A stretch of DNA of 36,010 nucleotides from Methylomarinum sp. (GTDB lineage Bacteria; Pseudomonadota; Gammaproteobacteria; Methylococcales; Methylomonadaceae): contig WTAG01000254.1 of assembly GCA_013139755.1 (NCBI GenBank), positions 1 through 36,010 of the forward strand. Direction: 5' to 3'. Position numbers and translations under genes: made by a program. Below the pieces are notes generated by a model. The model did not search any database. It worked only from the letters and a program-made list of their open reading frames with translations, and was not told the origin of the DNA. Shown here piece after piece: positions 7,489 through 16,357 of this stretch (position 1 is its first letter; each line of letters begins with the position of its first letter).

Positions 7489-10400
7489 ATGAATAAATCA
7501 ATAATTGTATTCTATCTTATACTATTTAGTCCCTTTATAGTTGCCAGCCCATTGGAGCTTGACAGTCAAAATAGTACTGCAAGAATACTTAATGAAATAG
7601 GTGTGTTAGAGGCAAAGAATGACCCCAAATGTCATGCTACTGCTTCTAGATTGGAAGATTTTATGTATGGAACACCACTTTCTAAGCAAGCTCGATTTGA
7701 GAAAAATAAATTTCAAAAAAAAATCGTTTTATTCGTCTGGCAATGGGCGCAGGAGAACAAGACCGAGTCATCTAAAGAAATTACTGAAAAGCTTATCACC
7801 CAGGCATTTCAACAATGGTTTGAGGCTACTCAACAAGAAAATGGTGATTGGAATTTACTATTTAATAACGAAGCTAAAAATAAGGTTATTATTAAGGCAA
7901 GCGATCTCAGACAATACCGTAGTATTGCTTATTCCTTAAGAGCAATACTTGCAATACAACAAAATAATATCCTAAGCAATACCAATCTAAGTCCGCTATC
8001 AATCGCAGCAATTAAAATGCTGAAACAAAAATTGGATTTATTAAGCTTATCACTATTACAAAAGTCTGATTATAAAGCACGCATAGAAAATCGTTACCTA
8101 TTGCGTGAGCAAGATATTGTACAAGCAAGCCTTGAACTTGGTATAGCTATAGCAAAAACGGACAAACAAGCACTTAGAAATCAAGGGCTAGAATCATCAA
8201 TAAAGCTCTCAATAAAAGCCCCACTAAAACCATCAATACAAAAAAGCCTTCTAATAACGCAGATCATTGAAAAAAAAATTGATGCGTATAAACATTATAA
8301 CAACATAAGTAATCAGCTTTTTGTCAGAAATTTACAAGTTTATTTTGCTCGTAGAAGTTGGCCGGAAGATGAAAAACAAGCAAAACAACTTAAACAAACC
8401 ATTATAGAGTCCATTACTCAATATGCTAAAGACCTTTATATTGGAGCGATGCAACTTGCCAACGCGCAGGGCAAAGCAATCATTGAAGAAAATGATGTAT
8501 CACAAATTAGTACGCAGTTATTGCCCTATATTATTAATGAATATGAGGATGTGATATTTTTCCCTAATTTATATTCTAAAAAACAAATAAATATTGAAGC
8601 ATATGATATGGACTCCTTTCGTGATACAAGCCTGCACTGGCGATATATTGGCTTTGCTCTGAATGATTTGAAACAGCAACAACTACTAGATAGTGATCCA
8701 TTTGCTGCCGAGTTGCTGAGTGAAAATATTGCACAATATGCTGTCTTATTGTTACGTTTATCAGGTCGTATTGCTAAACAATTAAAGCATGAAGATTTAC
8801 TGTCAGAACATATTGTAAAGGCGGTTAGTCAGATAAAGATACTAACAGAAAATAACAATAATAAGCATCAACATCGTGAAGAAAAACAGTTATTAGCCTC
8901 AAGTGATTTAGAAGTTAAAGTGGATAATTATTTCACTGACATAACTACAAAATCAGGAATTAACACAATGCATCGTTCATCTGACTGGTTAAATCGCTTA
9001 TTACGAAGTTATCTTAAAAAAAATAAAACAACGGGTATTATTACTATTCCTCCTGCTTTTGGTGGTTCAGGAGTCGCTGCAGAAGATATTAATAACGATG
9101 GATATATTGATATATTACTTTTAAGTGGTATAGGTAATCATTTGTACCTTAATGATACAAAAGGGAAATTTATTGATATTACGCAAGCATCTGGATTAAA
9201 TTGGAAAAGAGAGCAAGATAAAAAACCAGGAGAACCTAGGCAGCCTTTAATCGCGGATATAAACAATGACGGTTGGCAGGATATTATTATTACCTATGTT
9301 AATGATCAACATAAGGTGTATAAAAATCTGGGTAATGGTCAATTTAAAGATATCAGTGATATTTCAAATCTGGGTGGGGTAAATAAGGTGACAGGGCCGG
9401 CAACAATATTTGATTATAACAATGATGGTTTGCTCGATATCTATATCAGTAATTTTGGTAACTATTTAAATGGAACCCTGCCTACTTTAAAACGTAGAAA
9501 TGACAATGGAACAGCAAATCAATTATTTAAAAATATGGGTGATTTTACCTTTAAAGATGTGACAGCAGAGACCAAAGTGGGGGATACCGGCTGGGGACAG
9601 GCTGTTACCCATACAGATATCAATATGGATGGATGGCAGGATTTAATAGTTGGAAATGATTTTGGTGTGAACAAATACTACATTAATCAAAGGGGCAGCT
9701 ATTTTATCGATCGTTCTGTCGAACTAAGAACAGCAAAACCATCATACACAATGAATGTCTCAGTTGCTGATTTAAACAGAGATTTAATCCCTGATATTTA
9801 TATCTCTAATATAGTGACTATGAATAAAGATCAAAAATATGTGCTACCCAACGATGAAACAACGATGGAGTTTAATGCGAATAAACTGGCCGAGATGAGA
9901 GTGGTCGAAGCTAATGATTTATTTTTATCCAGCATCGATAGCGATAAAAAAATAAAATATCAGCATAGTGATGTAGTCGGTCGGGGTTATTCTTCAACAG
10001 GTTGGTCATGGGATGCTGATTTTTTTGATGCTGATTTAGATGGTGATGATGACCTCTATGTGCTCAATGGAATGAATGAATTTAATCTATACAGTAATAA
10101 AAACCCATACTATACCGACCCCCAAAATAATAAAATAACCAATATTCACATTCCGGTATCAACCAAAGAAAGCAATGTTTTTTTTCTTAATACTAAGGGT
10201 AAATTACAAAACATTTCCTCACAGAGCGGACTGGATTTGTTAGGCAACTCAAGAAGTGCTGCATATCTTGATTATGACAATGATGGAGACCTGGATATTA
10301 TATTAAATAATTATCATGAGAAAGCTTATTTTTATAAAAATAATGCTGATCGTCTCAATAATAATTGGATAAAAATTCGAGCATTGGGAGATCCTGGGAA

Positions 10401-10656
10401 GGGGGTAAATAGAGATGCTATTGGTACAAAAATTGTTGTTAACTCAGACCAGGGACACCAGATTTGGCGTGAAGTACATGGGAGTACTGGATATTTATCT
10501 GTTCACCCAAAGATACAACATTTTGGCATTGGGAAATCCACGCAGGTAACGGTTTATGTCTATTGGTCTAATGGTCAAAAACATAAAATAGAGAAGGTTC
10601 CAGTGAATAAGAGTTATATGATAGATTTAAAAAACAATGAATTTTCATTGTTTTAG
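7489..10656 (+). CDS. secreted FG-GAP/VCBS beta-propeller protein with ASPIC/UnbV domain
   Basis: This 1055-residue protein has a signal peptide (IIVFYLILFSPFIVA). Residues about 25-480 are mainly helical and I cannot assign them to a family. From about 530 to 930 run at least seven FG-GAP/VCBS blades, each with a calcium-binding loop of the type D-x-N-x-D-G: DINNDGYIDI, DINNDGWQDI, DYNNDGLLDI, DINMDGWQDL, DADLDGDDDL and DYDNDGDLDI, plus a degenerate DLNRDLIPDI. The C-terminus (about 950-1050, with EVHGSTGYLSVHPKIQHFGIG and VYVYWSNGQ) is an ASPIC/UnbV domain, making this a CRTAC1-type extracellular protein. Such proteins are thought to bind other proteins or glycans outside the cell. It heads a plus-strand cassette with two more exported proteins. 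The long N-terminal region distinguishes it from typical CRTAC1 proteins. Confidence 0.88.
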   Translation: MNKSIIVFYLILFSPFIVASPLELDSQNSTARILNEIGVLEAKNDPKCHATASRLEDFMYGTPLSKQARFEKNKFQKKIVLFVWQWAQENKTESSKEITEKLITQAFQQWFEATQQENGDWNLLFNNEAKNKVIIKASDLRQYRSIAYSLRAILAIQQNNILSNTNLSPLSIAAIKMLKQKLDLLSLSLLQKSDYKARIENRYLLREQDIVQASLELGIAIAKTDKQALRNQGLESSIKLSIKAPLKPSIQKSLLITQIIEKKIDAYKHYNNISNQLFVRNLQVYFARRSWPEDEKQAKQLKQTIIESITQYAKDLYIGAMQLANAQGKAIIEENDVSQISTQLLPYIINEYEDVIFFPNLYSKKQINIEAYDMDSFRDTSLHWRYIGFALNDLKQQQLLDSDPFAAELLSENIAQYAVLLLRLSGRIAKQLKHEDLLSEHIVKAVSQIKILTENNNNKHQHREEKQLLASSDLEVKVDNYFTDITTKSGINTMHRSSDWLNRLLRSYLKKNKTTGIITIPPAFGGSGVAAEDINNDGYIDILLLSGIGNHLYLNDTKGKFIDITQASGLNWKREQDKKPGEPRQPLIADINNDGWQDIIITYVNDQHKVYKNLGNGQFKDISDISNLGGVNKVTGPATIFDYNNDGLLDIYISNFGNYLNGTLPTLKRRNDNGTANQLFKNMGDFTFKDVTAETKVGDTGWGQAVTHTDINMDGWQDLIVGNDFGVNKYYINQRGSYFIDRSVELRTAKPSYTMNVSVADLNRDLIPDIYISNIVTMNKDQKYVLPNDETTMEFNANKLAEMRVVEANDLFLSSIDSDKKIKYQHSDVVGRGYSSTGWSWDADFFDADLDGDDDLYVLNGMNEFNLYSNKNPYYTDPQNNKITNIHIPVSTKESNVFFLNTKGKLQNISSQSGLDLLGNSRSAAYLDYDNDGDLDIILNNYHEKAYFYKNNADRLNNNWIKIRALGDPGKGVNRDAIGTKIVVNSDQGHQIWREVHGSTGYLSVHPKIQHFGIGKSTQVTVYVYWSNGQKHKIEKVPVNKSYMIDLKNNEFSLF

Positions 10657-10730
10657 ATTATTAAGTTGAAGTAAACTAAATTAATTGGTAGCCTTGTGAT
10701 TAAGTAAAACACTCAATTTGGGGGATTATA

Positions 10731-11201
10731 ATGTTTAGAGTTTATTTTTTAGTGATATTCTTATCGCTATTTACGGTTAGCAATCTTAGCGCCGATGAAC
10801 GTAACATTGCTTATGTTAGCTTGCATAGCGATTCATTGAGTATAGAAGGTAATAATGGGTTTACTAATTTCACCTTTTCTATCGTTGGTCCTAATGAATT
10901 TTATTTTCAGAAAAATTATGCCGATAATCATATGGAAATTTCAAACGGTGATTTAGATATAGCTAGTTTGGAAGATGGTTTATATACATATCAAATTACG
11001 GCAGCACTAAATGAAAAAAATAAGCACTATGTTGACAGAAAAAACAATGGAAGAAAAAGAGATAGTAATCAATCTCCACTTCTAGCAGCAGAAAGTCAAA
11101 GCGGAAGCTTTACTATTGCTGATGGCCAAATAGTTGTTGCCAGAGAAAATAATAATCGACGTGCAAAAAGTTTTGCAGGAGACTTTGATGAAGATGAATA
11201 A
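10731..11201 (+). CDS. small secreted protein of unknown function
   Basis: This 156-residue protein has a signal peptide (VYFLVIFLSLFTVSNLSA). A beta-rich middle follows (AYVSLHSDSLSIEGNNGFTN, then FTFSIVGPNEFYF, and a stretch DGLYTYQIT) that could form one immunoglobulin-like or carbohydrate-binding-like sandwich. The C-terminal tail is rich in charged residues and asparagine. The ATG is preceded by GGGGGA at a suitable distance. The 3' end overlaps the start of the next gene by 14 bases, so the two are probably translationally coupled. Its place between a beta-propeller protein and a fibre-like protein suggests an accessory or linking role on the cell surface. I do not recognise a named family. 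Confidence 0.7.
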   Translation: MFRVYFLVIFLSLFTVSNLSADERNIAYVSLHSDSLSIEGNNGFTNFTFSIVGPNEFYFQKNYADNHMEISNGDLDIASLEDGLYTYQITAALNEKNKHYVDRKNNGRKRDSNQSPLLAAESQSGSFTIADGQIVVARENNNRRAKSFAGDFDEDE

Positions 11202-12711
11202 TACTAGTCAAACAAGAAAACTCGCTTTAAAACTAAAAAGAATAACTACTATAAGCATATTCCTCTGCACTACAACAATGATAGCGATACCAGCAAATGC
11301 CGATCAGCAAATACAAGATGATCTGGTTGTGGTTGGTAGTATATGTAGTGGGTTTGACTGCGTAAATGGAGAATCTTTTGGCTTTGATACCATCAGATTA
11401 AAAGAAAATAATTTGAAAATCAATTTTATAGATACTAGTTCAAGCGCTAGTTTCCCCTCAGGTGATTGGGCTATTAAAATAAATGATACGGCAAATGGTG
11501 GGGGGAATTACTTTTCCATTGAAGATACCGATAGCGGCACGGTACCATTTAAAATTATTCAAGGAGCACCTAATAATTCACTTTATGTTAGCTCCACTGG
11601 AAATATAGGCGTTAATACAGCGACACCTGCAGTTGAGATGCACATTCGCGATGGTAACTCACCCGCTATAAGGCTGCATCAAGATGGCAGCTCTGGATTT
11701 GCAGAGCAAATATGGGATATTGGAGGTAATGAGGCAAACTTTTTTATCCGTGATGTCTCTAACGGCAGTGCTCTGCCTTTTAGAATAGTACCATCAGCGC
11801 CCAACGCAAGCATCTATATAGCAGCGGATGGTGATGTTGGATTTGAAACCACTACGCCTGATGGGCAGTTTGATATAGCTAGTAACGCTAATGCTAACAA
11901 TCATGCTGTATTGATCGCTCAGGATGATTTTGGTATTAATATTGATAATGGTTTTACCCCCAATGGAGTGTTTGATGTTCAAACGACTGGCGGCAATTCA
12001 AGACTTACTGTTGCTGCTGATGGGGACGTGGGGATTGGGACATTTTCTCCCGTTGGTCGATTTGAAGTTAAAAATAGTGCTAATACTGCCACATATTTTG
12101 ATGTAGATGCTACTGGTAATGTTGGGATTGGGACTAATACGCCTTCTGCTATTTTAGATATAGAAAATGCTACCCCTGTAATGCGATTAACTAGTACAGG
12201 AAGTGGTTTAGGCGTATGGGAAATGTTTGTTAACCCAAATACTGGTCGTTTTAATATAAGGGACCAGGTAACTGGTAATATACCAGTTAAAATTGACGCA
12301 GGTGTTAATAAAAATTTGTTGCAATTAGGAGTCAAAGCCGCAGATAGAGTTGATATAAATGGCAAGTTGTATATTAATAGTGTTGATAATTCCACTCCAG
12401 ACTATGTATTTAAGGAAACCTATGACCTTCCCTCTATAAAGGAACATGCGCAAGAAATGTGGTCAAAAAGTCATCTACCATATGTAGGCCCAGGGATGTC
12501 AGATAATAATGGAAAGGCTATAATTAATATAGCTAATCGTTCCCAAGGAGTTTTAGAAGAGTTAGAGATTGCTCATATCTATATAGAGCAATTGCATAAG
12601 AGAATAAATCTTATGGAAAAAGATAAAAAAGAAAATGTAATAAAATTTGAGGAATTCCATAAAAAATTAAGCTCTTTGGAAGTAAATCTGAATAGATTAG
12701 AAACAAATTAA
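11188..12711 (+). CDS. secreted fibre-like protein with C-terminal intramolecular-chaperone-like region
   Basis: I start this gene at the ATG at 11188, six bases after AGGAG and directly before a second in-frame ATG at 11194. An upstream ATG at 11134 would put 18 extra residues before an otherwise clear signal peptide (ITTISIFLCTTTMIAIPANA). The mature part has repeated turns of the type GNIGVNTATP, GDVGFETTTP, GDVGIGTFSP and GNVGIGTNTPSAILDI, known from trimeric fibre shafts and tail-fibre-like proteins. Near the end PDYVFKETYDLPSIKEHAQE with HLPYVGPG resembles the segment before endosialidase-type chaperone tails. The last 70 residues are a predicted coiled coil (LEELEIAHIYIEQLHKRINL). Together these suggest a homotrimeric surface fibre. 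It overlaps the small secreted gene and ends the cassette. Function in adhesion is inferred. Confidence 0.78.
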   Translation: MKMNNTSQTRKLALKLKRITTISIFLCTTTMIAIPANADQQIQDDLVVVGSICSGFDCVNGESFGFDTIRLKENNLKINFIDTSSSASFPSGDWAIKINDTANGGGNYFSIEDTDSGTVPFKIIQGAPNNSLYVSSTGNIGVNTATPAVEMHIRDGNSPAIRLHQDGSSGFAEQIWDIGGNEANFFIRDVSNGSALPFRIVPSAPNASIYIAADGDVGFETTTPDGQFDIASNANANNHAVLIAQDDFGINIDNGFTPNGVFDVQTTGGNSRLTVAADGDVGIGTFSPVGRFEVKNSANTATYFDVDATGNVGIGTNTPSAILDIENATPVMRLTSTGSGLGVWEMFVNPNTGRFNIRDQVTGNIPVKIDAGVNKNLLQLGVKAADRVDINGKLYINSVDNSTPDYVFKETYDLPSIKEHAQEMWSKSHLPYVGPGMSDNNGKAIINIANRSQGVLEELEIAHIYIEQLHKRINLMEKDKKENVIKFEEFHKKLSSLEVNLNRLETN

Positions 12712-13060
12712 GAAAAACTACACATTAGCCTTTTAAAACTAAAGTTTTGGAGTTCATTTTCCCCTCAAATAAAGCTTACATACATTCGCTGAAAGTAAGG
12801 GGAATGGAGTGATAGCAGAGTGATGAATTTTAGTCCGCAGTAGGCGAAGGGCAGGCTGGGGCCTAATGATTCGTCGTGAGGTTAATCGATTTTTGTGACA
12901 TGGTGCCCCACGGTCTATTATGAGGTGAGCCTAATCTCTTCCTTCTTTAAAAGGCTCTGTTAATCCTTGAGTTTTTTTGTTTGATTAGTAAGCAATTCAT
13001 GACATTTACGCTGGTTTAAGTCTTCTCGATTCAGAGTGTCATAAAGAACTTATCGATGTG
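12712..13060. other. intergenic region between convergent genes
   Basis: Two genes converge here, so both terminators should lie inside. A short AAAACT/AGTTTT inverted repeat at about 12736-12749 could be part of one, but it lacks a good T tract. On the minus strand, 12965-13045 holds a 27-codon open frame ending NQRKCHELLTNQTKKLKD that resembles a gene tail. I cannot assign it. Otherwise I see nothing of note. Confidence 0.4.
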
Positions 13061-14071
13061 TCAAATTTCAATCAATTCAACAAGTTTTTGCTTGAGAGAA
13101 GGTCTTAATTCTTCTATTTCAACTTGTGAGCATCTAAAATCAATAGGATCAATATCTTTAAAAAACTCTCCTGAAATAGAATTAACAGAATAATCACTAA
13201 CCAACGCTAAGAAACTTTCCTCCCAAAGAATAAAGCTAAGGTCATTTCGAGAAAGAGTAACCGTTACCTCAGACGCAATTAACTCGCTATGTAAGTCACT
13301 CAGAACATCAGTATCCCGAAGAGAAGAAAGCATTTTTTCCATGTAAAATTTACCCGGAGGCTTATTTCTTAAGAATTGATTAAACTTCCCATCTTGGGCA
13401 ATTCCATATTTGTCGGCATATATGCCATTGAGCAATCTGATAACCTCGGTGTCTAAACGCGGTTTTCTAACATTAAGATGCATTTTACTATCCGAAAACC
13501 TGTTAACGAAATTTTCCGGCATCCCGAAAGCAGAAAAGCATGTCGTTAGCAATCCGTCTGAGGAGATTGCGTTATCATATGAAACAGCTTTAATTTCTGC
13601 AGGTTTAACTGAGATGAGTCTTTCAATTAAGAGAGCAAATCGCGCATCAAGATGCTGATCTTTATGGCGCTTAAGTTGAGCTAAAAAACGTGGGAATGAT
13701 TGCGTGTCACAACGCAAGCAATATTGAGCCCATTTGGACGGGAGAAAATTGACCCAATGCCGAAAAAATACGATGAATGTGATCTCGTGCTCTGATAATA
13801 AATCAGTAATCTTTTTCCATTCATCTGAAGTTAAGGTGGAAAACAATTCAGCAGAGAATATGAAATTTTCCACCCCTGAGGATTCAGCATCTCTTACTGT
13901 TTTTATTATCCACTCTTTATCGAATTTATTAGCATTTCTTGCATTAATACGAGGGCTGTTAACAATACAATGATAATGGTATCCACTCAATTCTTTAGCA
14001 TTTTCATGAAGAGCCGTTTGAATTGTTGTTGACCCCGTTTTATGGGTACCACAATGAATAATTATTCGCAT
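13061..14071 (-). CDS. sulfotransferase-like protein
   Basis: This 336-residue protein starts MRIIIHCGTHKTGSTTIQTA. The motif G-T-H-K-T-G-S-T-T (residues 8-16) is the phosphosulfate-binding loop of sulfotransferases, which take sulfate from PAPS and transfer it to a sugar or other hydroxyl. FFRHWVNFLPSKWAQYCLR around residues 102-120 fits the second PAPS-binding region (arginine plus later serine). No signal peptide or membrane span is seen, so it should act in the cytoplasm. The ATG follows GAGGT at good spacing. It stands alone and its promoter region abuts an IS3-type element at 14155. Base composition is AT-rich like the left of the window, unlike the GC-richer sulfotransferases that follow. 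The sugar target cannot be deduced. Confidence 0.8.
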   Translation of the reverse strand: MRIIIHCGTHKTGSTTIQTALHENAKELSGYHYHCIVNSPRINARNANKFDKEWIIKTVRDAESSGVENFIFSAELFSTLTSDEWKKITDLLSEHEITFIVFFRHWVNFLPSKWAQYCLRCDTQSFPRFLAQLKRHKDQHLDARFALLIERLISVKPAEIKAVSYDNAISSDGLLTTCFSAFGMPENFVNRFSDSKMHLNVRKPRLDTEVIRLLNGIYADKYGIAQDGKFNQFLRNKPPGKFYMEKMLSSLRDTDVLSDLHSELIASEVTVTLSRNDLSFILWEESFLALVSDYSVNSISGEFFKDIDPIDFRCSQVEIEELRPSLKQKLVELIEI

Positions 14072-14154
14072 ATTACCTCTAAGTTTCCTGACTTTTTCAT
14101 ATACTTTATCCTCTCTGAATCAATCGTAGACTGCTTCAACGACTATGGACCGAC

Positions 14155-14723
14155 GTTTTTCAAGCTAGTTGTCGCCAAAAGTAGTGATTTTATGCTGCTA
14201 CTCCAACAGATAGGGTTGTTTAGTTTTGCTTGTTGATAAACCGCTTTGCGATTTTCCAGTATGTCTTTTTCTTGACCTGTATATCGCTGTTCAGGTGTTA
14301 TGAATTATGAAGATGTTCTTTGTTATACCAATTGACAAAGAACAATACCCAGTCCGCGCTGCGAATAAATCCTTGAAGGGCTACTCAGGGTATTGTGTCC
14401 TCCAGGTATGAAGAGTACTAAGCGGTATATTCTCCAGCTGAGCAAGCTCGGGGACTGTCATATTCTGCGGGGGTATCATTATTGTTAATAATCGCATCTT
14501 TTCTTTCTTTTGGATATTCTGTTCCCATTTAAATTCATTTCAGCCCTCTGGTTTTGGTTTTTTATAATTTTTTTAGGCGAAAACTATTCTGACACAGAGG
14601 GTTGCTGACCGAGGGTCGACTAAATGAGGGGATAGAAGCGGTGTATTTAAACTAGAAAACCGAAACGAAAGAAAAAGTGGCGGCATAAAATTACTACTTT
14701 TGGCGGCAACTAGCTTGAAAAAC
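14155..14723 (-). mobile_element. IS3-family element, internally deleted, 44-bp terminal repeats
   Basis: Positions 14155-14198 and 14680-14723 are inverted copies matching at 41 of 44 bases. Between them, on the minus strand, is the beginning of an OrfA-like helix-turn-helix protein joined to the end of an OrfB-like DDE transposase, so the middle of the element (most of orfA and orfB) has been deleted. The remaining length is 569 bp where a complete element would exceed 1.2 kb. No clear target duplication flanks it (CCGAC on the left, ACCAG on the right). It sits exactly at the change from AT-rich to GC-richer DNA, which makes it a candidate for the boundary of an imported segment. Confidence 0.82.
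14205..14539 (-). pseudogene. IS3-family transposase remnants (orfA start fused to orfB end)
   Basis: The upstream frame (14539 down to a stop at 14381) contains RLLTIMIPPQNMTVPELAQL and PLSTLHTWR, a helix-turn-helix as found at the start of IS3-type OrfA. Immediately beyond, another frame reads LQGFIRSADWVLFFVNWYNK then EHLHNS and a stop. After one more frame change comes TPEQRYTGQEKDILENRKAV and then YQQAKLNNPICWS. This is the C-terminal end of OrfB (W-Y-N-x-E-H, T-P-x-x-R-x-T-G, R-K-A-V-Y). The frames are broken by stops and the catalytic core is missing, so no transposase can be made. Confidence 0.78.
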
Positions 14724-14747
14724 ACCAGGTGCGGACCCTTGGTTTAC

Positions 14748-15614
14748 TCATTTTCTCGTTGAAGTCTGCTGGGCTTGGTCAGCAGGTATCGCCTTCATGA
14801 AAACTGGATCTGATAGCAACCCGTGGCGTTGCGCGAATTGCATCGCCAAATACCTGATGCTGGACACTAGATTTTTGTCCATGACATGCCATTTTTTGAT
14901 TGAATTAGAGTCGATCTTTCGGGAGCGATCGGTGCGGCCGGGGCCATGCCCTTGCATGATCGTGTCGTGCTCGAGGCAATGGATGTTCCAATCCAGGCTT
15001 AACGCCCGACAGACCCTCCGCGTCTGTTTCTCTGGGTCCTTGACTAGGGCCTCGTAACCAAGCGGCGTGACATCAAGTCCGGCGTCTTTGAAATGATTGA
15101 ACTGAGCCATCTTAATCATGGCGATCAGGGCAAGTCGAAGTTCTGAGGGCTTGGACTCATCTTCTATCCACTTCAGTTCTCGATCGAAGGTAGCCAATTG
15201 GATTTGATGCTTCCGCATAAGTCTGAGCTGATTACGAATCACCGGAATCCTTGATGCTAACCTAATCAAGGACGCCGTGACTGACAGAATGTCGCGACTG
15301 GAATACACAACTACCGGACGCGGCTCGGCACCAGAAAGTTGCTGCCAATTGAACGTAAGATTTGGCGCTTTCAGAACCAGGAGTTCGGGATTAGCTAAAG
15401 CAGTCTGGTTGGAATTACGATATTTCCTGGTAGCATGTTCCATTGCGCGTTCAAGTAGAACAGCCTTCGCATCTGAGGATTTGAGCCAGGCCGATGTCCA
15501 ATCATAAAGCCCGTCATCCTCGTCGATCAGCAGAGCACCTGGAAGTGCCCCGAGAATCTGACCTATGAGGGTTGTTCCACTGCGCTGACTTCCCACAATA
15601 ATACAGACCTTCAT
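14748..15614 (-). CDS. sulfotransferase family protein
   Basis: This 288-residue protein opens MKVCIIVGSQRSGTTLIGQI, with the PAPS 5'-phosphosulfate loop G-S-Q-R-S-G-T-T at residues 8-15. VVVYSSRDILSVTASLIRLA near residue 100 fits the 3'-phosphate-binding strand and helix. The length is normal for bacterial sulfotransferases and no signal peptide is present. The ATG overlaps the stop of the upstream gene (ATGA) and is preceded by AAAGAGGA, so it is the last gene of a three-gene run. Base composition is clearly richer in G and C than the genes outside the block. It probably sulfates a glycan intermediate in the cytoplasm; the acceptor is unknown. Confidence 0.85.
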   Translation of the reverse strand: MKVCIIVGSQRSGTTLIGQILGALPGALLIDEDDGLYDWTSAWLKSSDAKAVLLERAMEHATRKYRNSNQTALANPELLVLKAPNLTFNWQQLSGAEPRPVVVYSSRDILSVTASLIRLASRIPVIRNQLRLMRKHQIQLATFDRELKWIEDESKPSELRLALIAMIKMAQFNHFKDAGLDVTPLGYEALVKDPEKQTRRVCRALSLDWNIHCLEHDTIMQGHGPGRTDRSRKIDSNSIKKWHVMDKNLVSSIRYLAMQFAQRHGLLSDPVFMKAIPADQAQQTSTRK

Positions 15615-16357
15615 GGTCCTCTTTCGGTGCGTGATACAGTTTGTGCTACCTGTATCTTGTAGTGCTCAAGAAGTGTCGTATAGATTGTCTCCGACTCCTC
15701 GTCGGGGAATGCAGTAACTTCTGGCGCAGATCTAAACGTTTCTTCGAAGAAACGAAAGCCTCCATCACACCTCAATCCAACTTCATCGAAGAGATGACGG
15801 ATCCGATCGAGGTATTGTACGCTTAGTTCATCAAAACAGACCAGACGAATATCCAGCTCGCCAATGAGCAGTAGAAGCCTTCGGTTGTAGGCCTTCCATA
15901 TTTTTAATGATCGTATAGGTGATAATTGATCACGCTTGAATATTGATGCGATCACCGCCGCTGGATGCCGGAATGATGCCAGATAAACCGGTGTGGGCCG
16001 AATATGCTCACTCCAGAAGGTATGAGTGAAAAGCAGCCTAGGATCCTTCAGTGCCCAGCATCGCTGATGAGTAAAAACCTCCAGTAAGGCATCACGATCC
16101 CGCGCATCTTCGTCAGACCACTTGTCGATGATACATGGATTTTCCCAAGATGCGCTGGCAGCACGGAACATCCGATCGCTCAGACGCCAGACGTCTCTAA
16201 TTTCCTGATTGCCCTTTGGATTGCCGTAACTTTCCTCTTTTACAGGCCCAAAAAATACTCCGTGCTCACGCAATGAACCGGCTAAGCAACTTGTCCCACT
16301 TCGATGCATGCCAAATATAAATATAATCTTCGCTGTCATTGTTATCGACTTCTTCAC
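15611..16357 (-). CDS. sulfotransferase family protein
   Basis: This 248-residue protein contains IIFIFGMHRSGTSCLAGSL, with the phosphosulfate-binding loop G-M-H-R-S-G-T-S at about residues 16-23. It then has YGNPKGNQEIRDVWRLSDRM and WALKDPRLLFT, both shared in pattern with the N-terminal domain of the 1633-residue protein at 25476 (NPKGFFENEEIVHFNDRF, IKDPRMCQLLPF). YLASFRHPAAVIASI supplies the 3'-phosphate-binding arginine and serine. The likely start is GTG at 16357, which overlaps the upstream stop in GTGA; an in-frame ATG at 16339 is the alternative. It is the middle gene of a tightly packed run and probably sulfates the same glycan as its neighbours. Confidence 0.85.
   Translation of the reverse strand: MKKSITMTAKIIFIFGMHRSGTSCLAGSLREHGVFFGPVKEESYGNPKGNQEIRDVWRLSDRMFRAASASWENPCIIDKWSDEDARDRDALLEVFTHQRCWALKDPRLLFTHTFWSEHIRPTPVYLASFRHPAAVIASIFKRDQLSPIRSLKIWKAYNRRLLLLIGELDIRLVCFDELSVQYLDRIRHLFDEVGLRCDGGFRFFEETFRSAPEVTAFPDEESETIYTTLLEHYKIQVAQTVSRTERGP

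Noticed and set aside
11979..12395. A 138-codon minus-strand open frame
   Set aside because: It is antisense to the fibre-like gene; the apparent repeats simply mirror the G-x-x-G-I-G-T repeats of the real protein.
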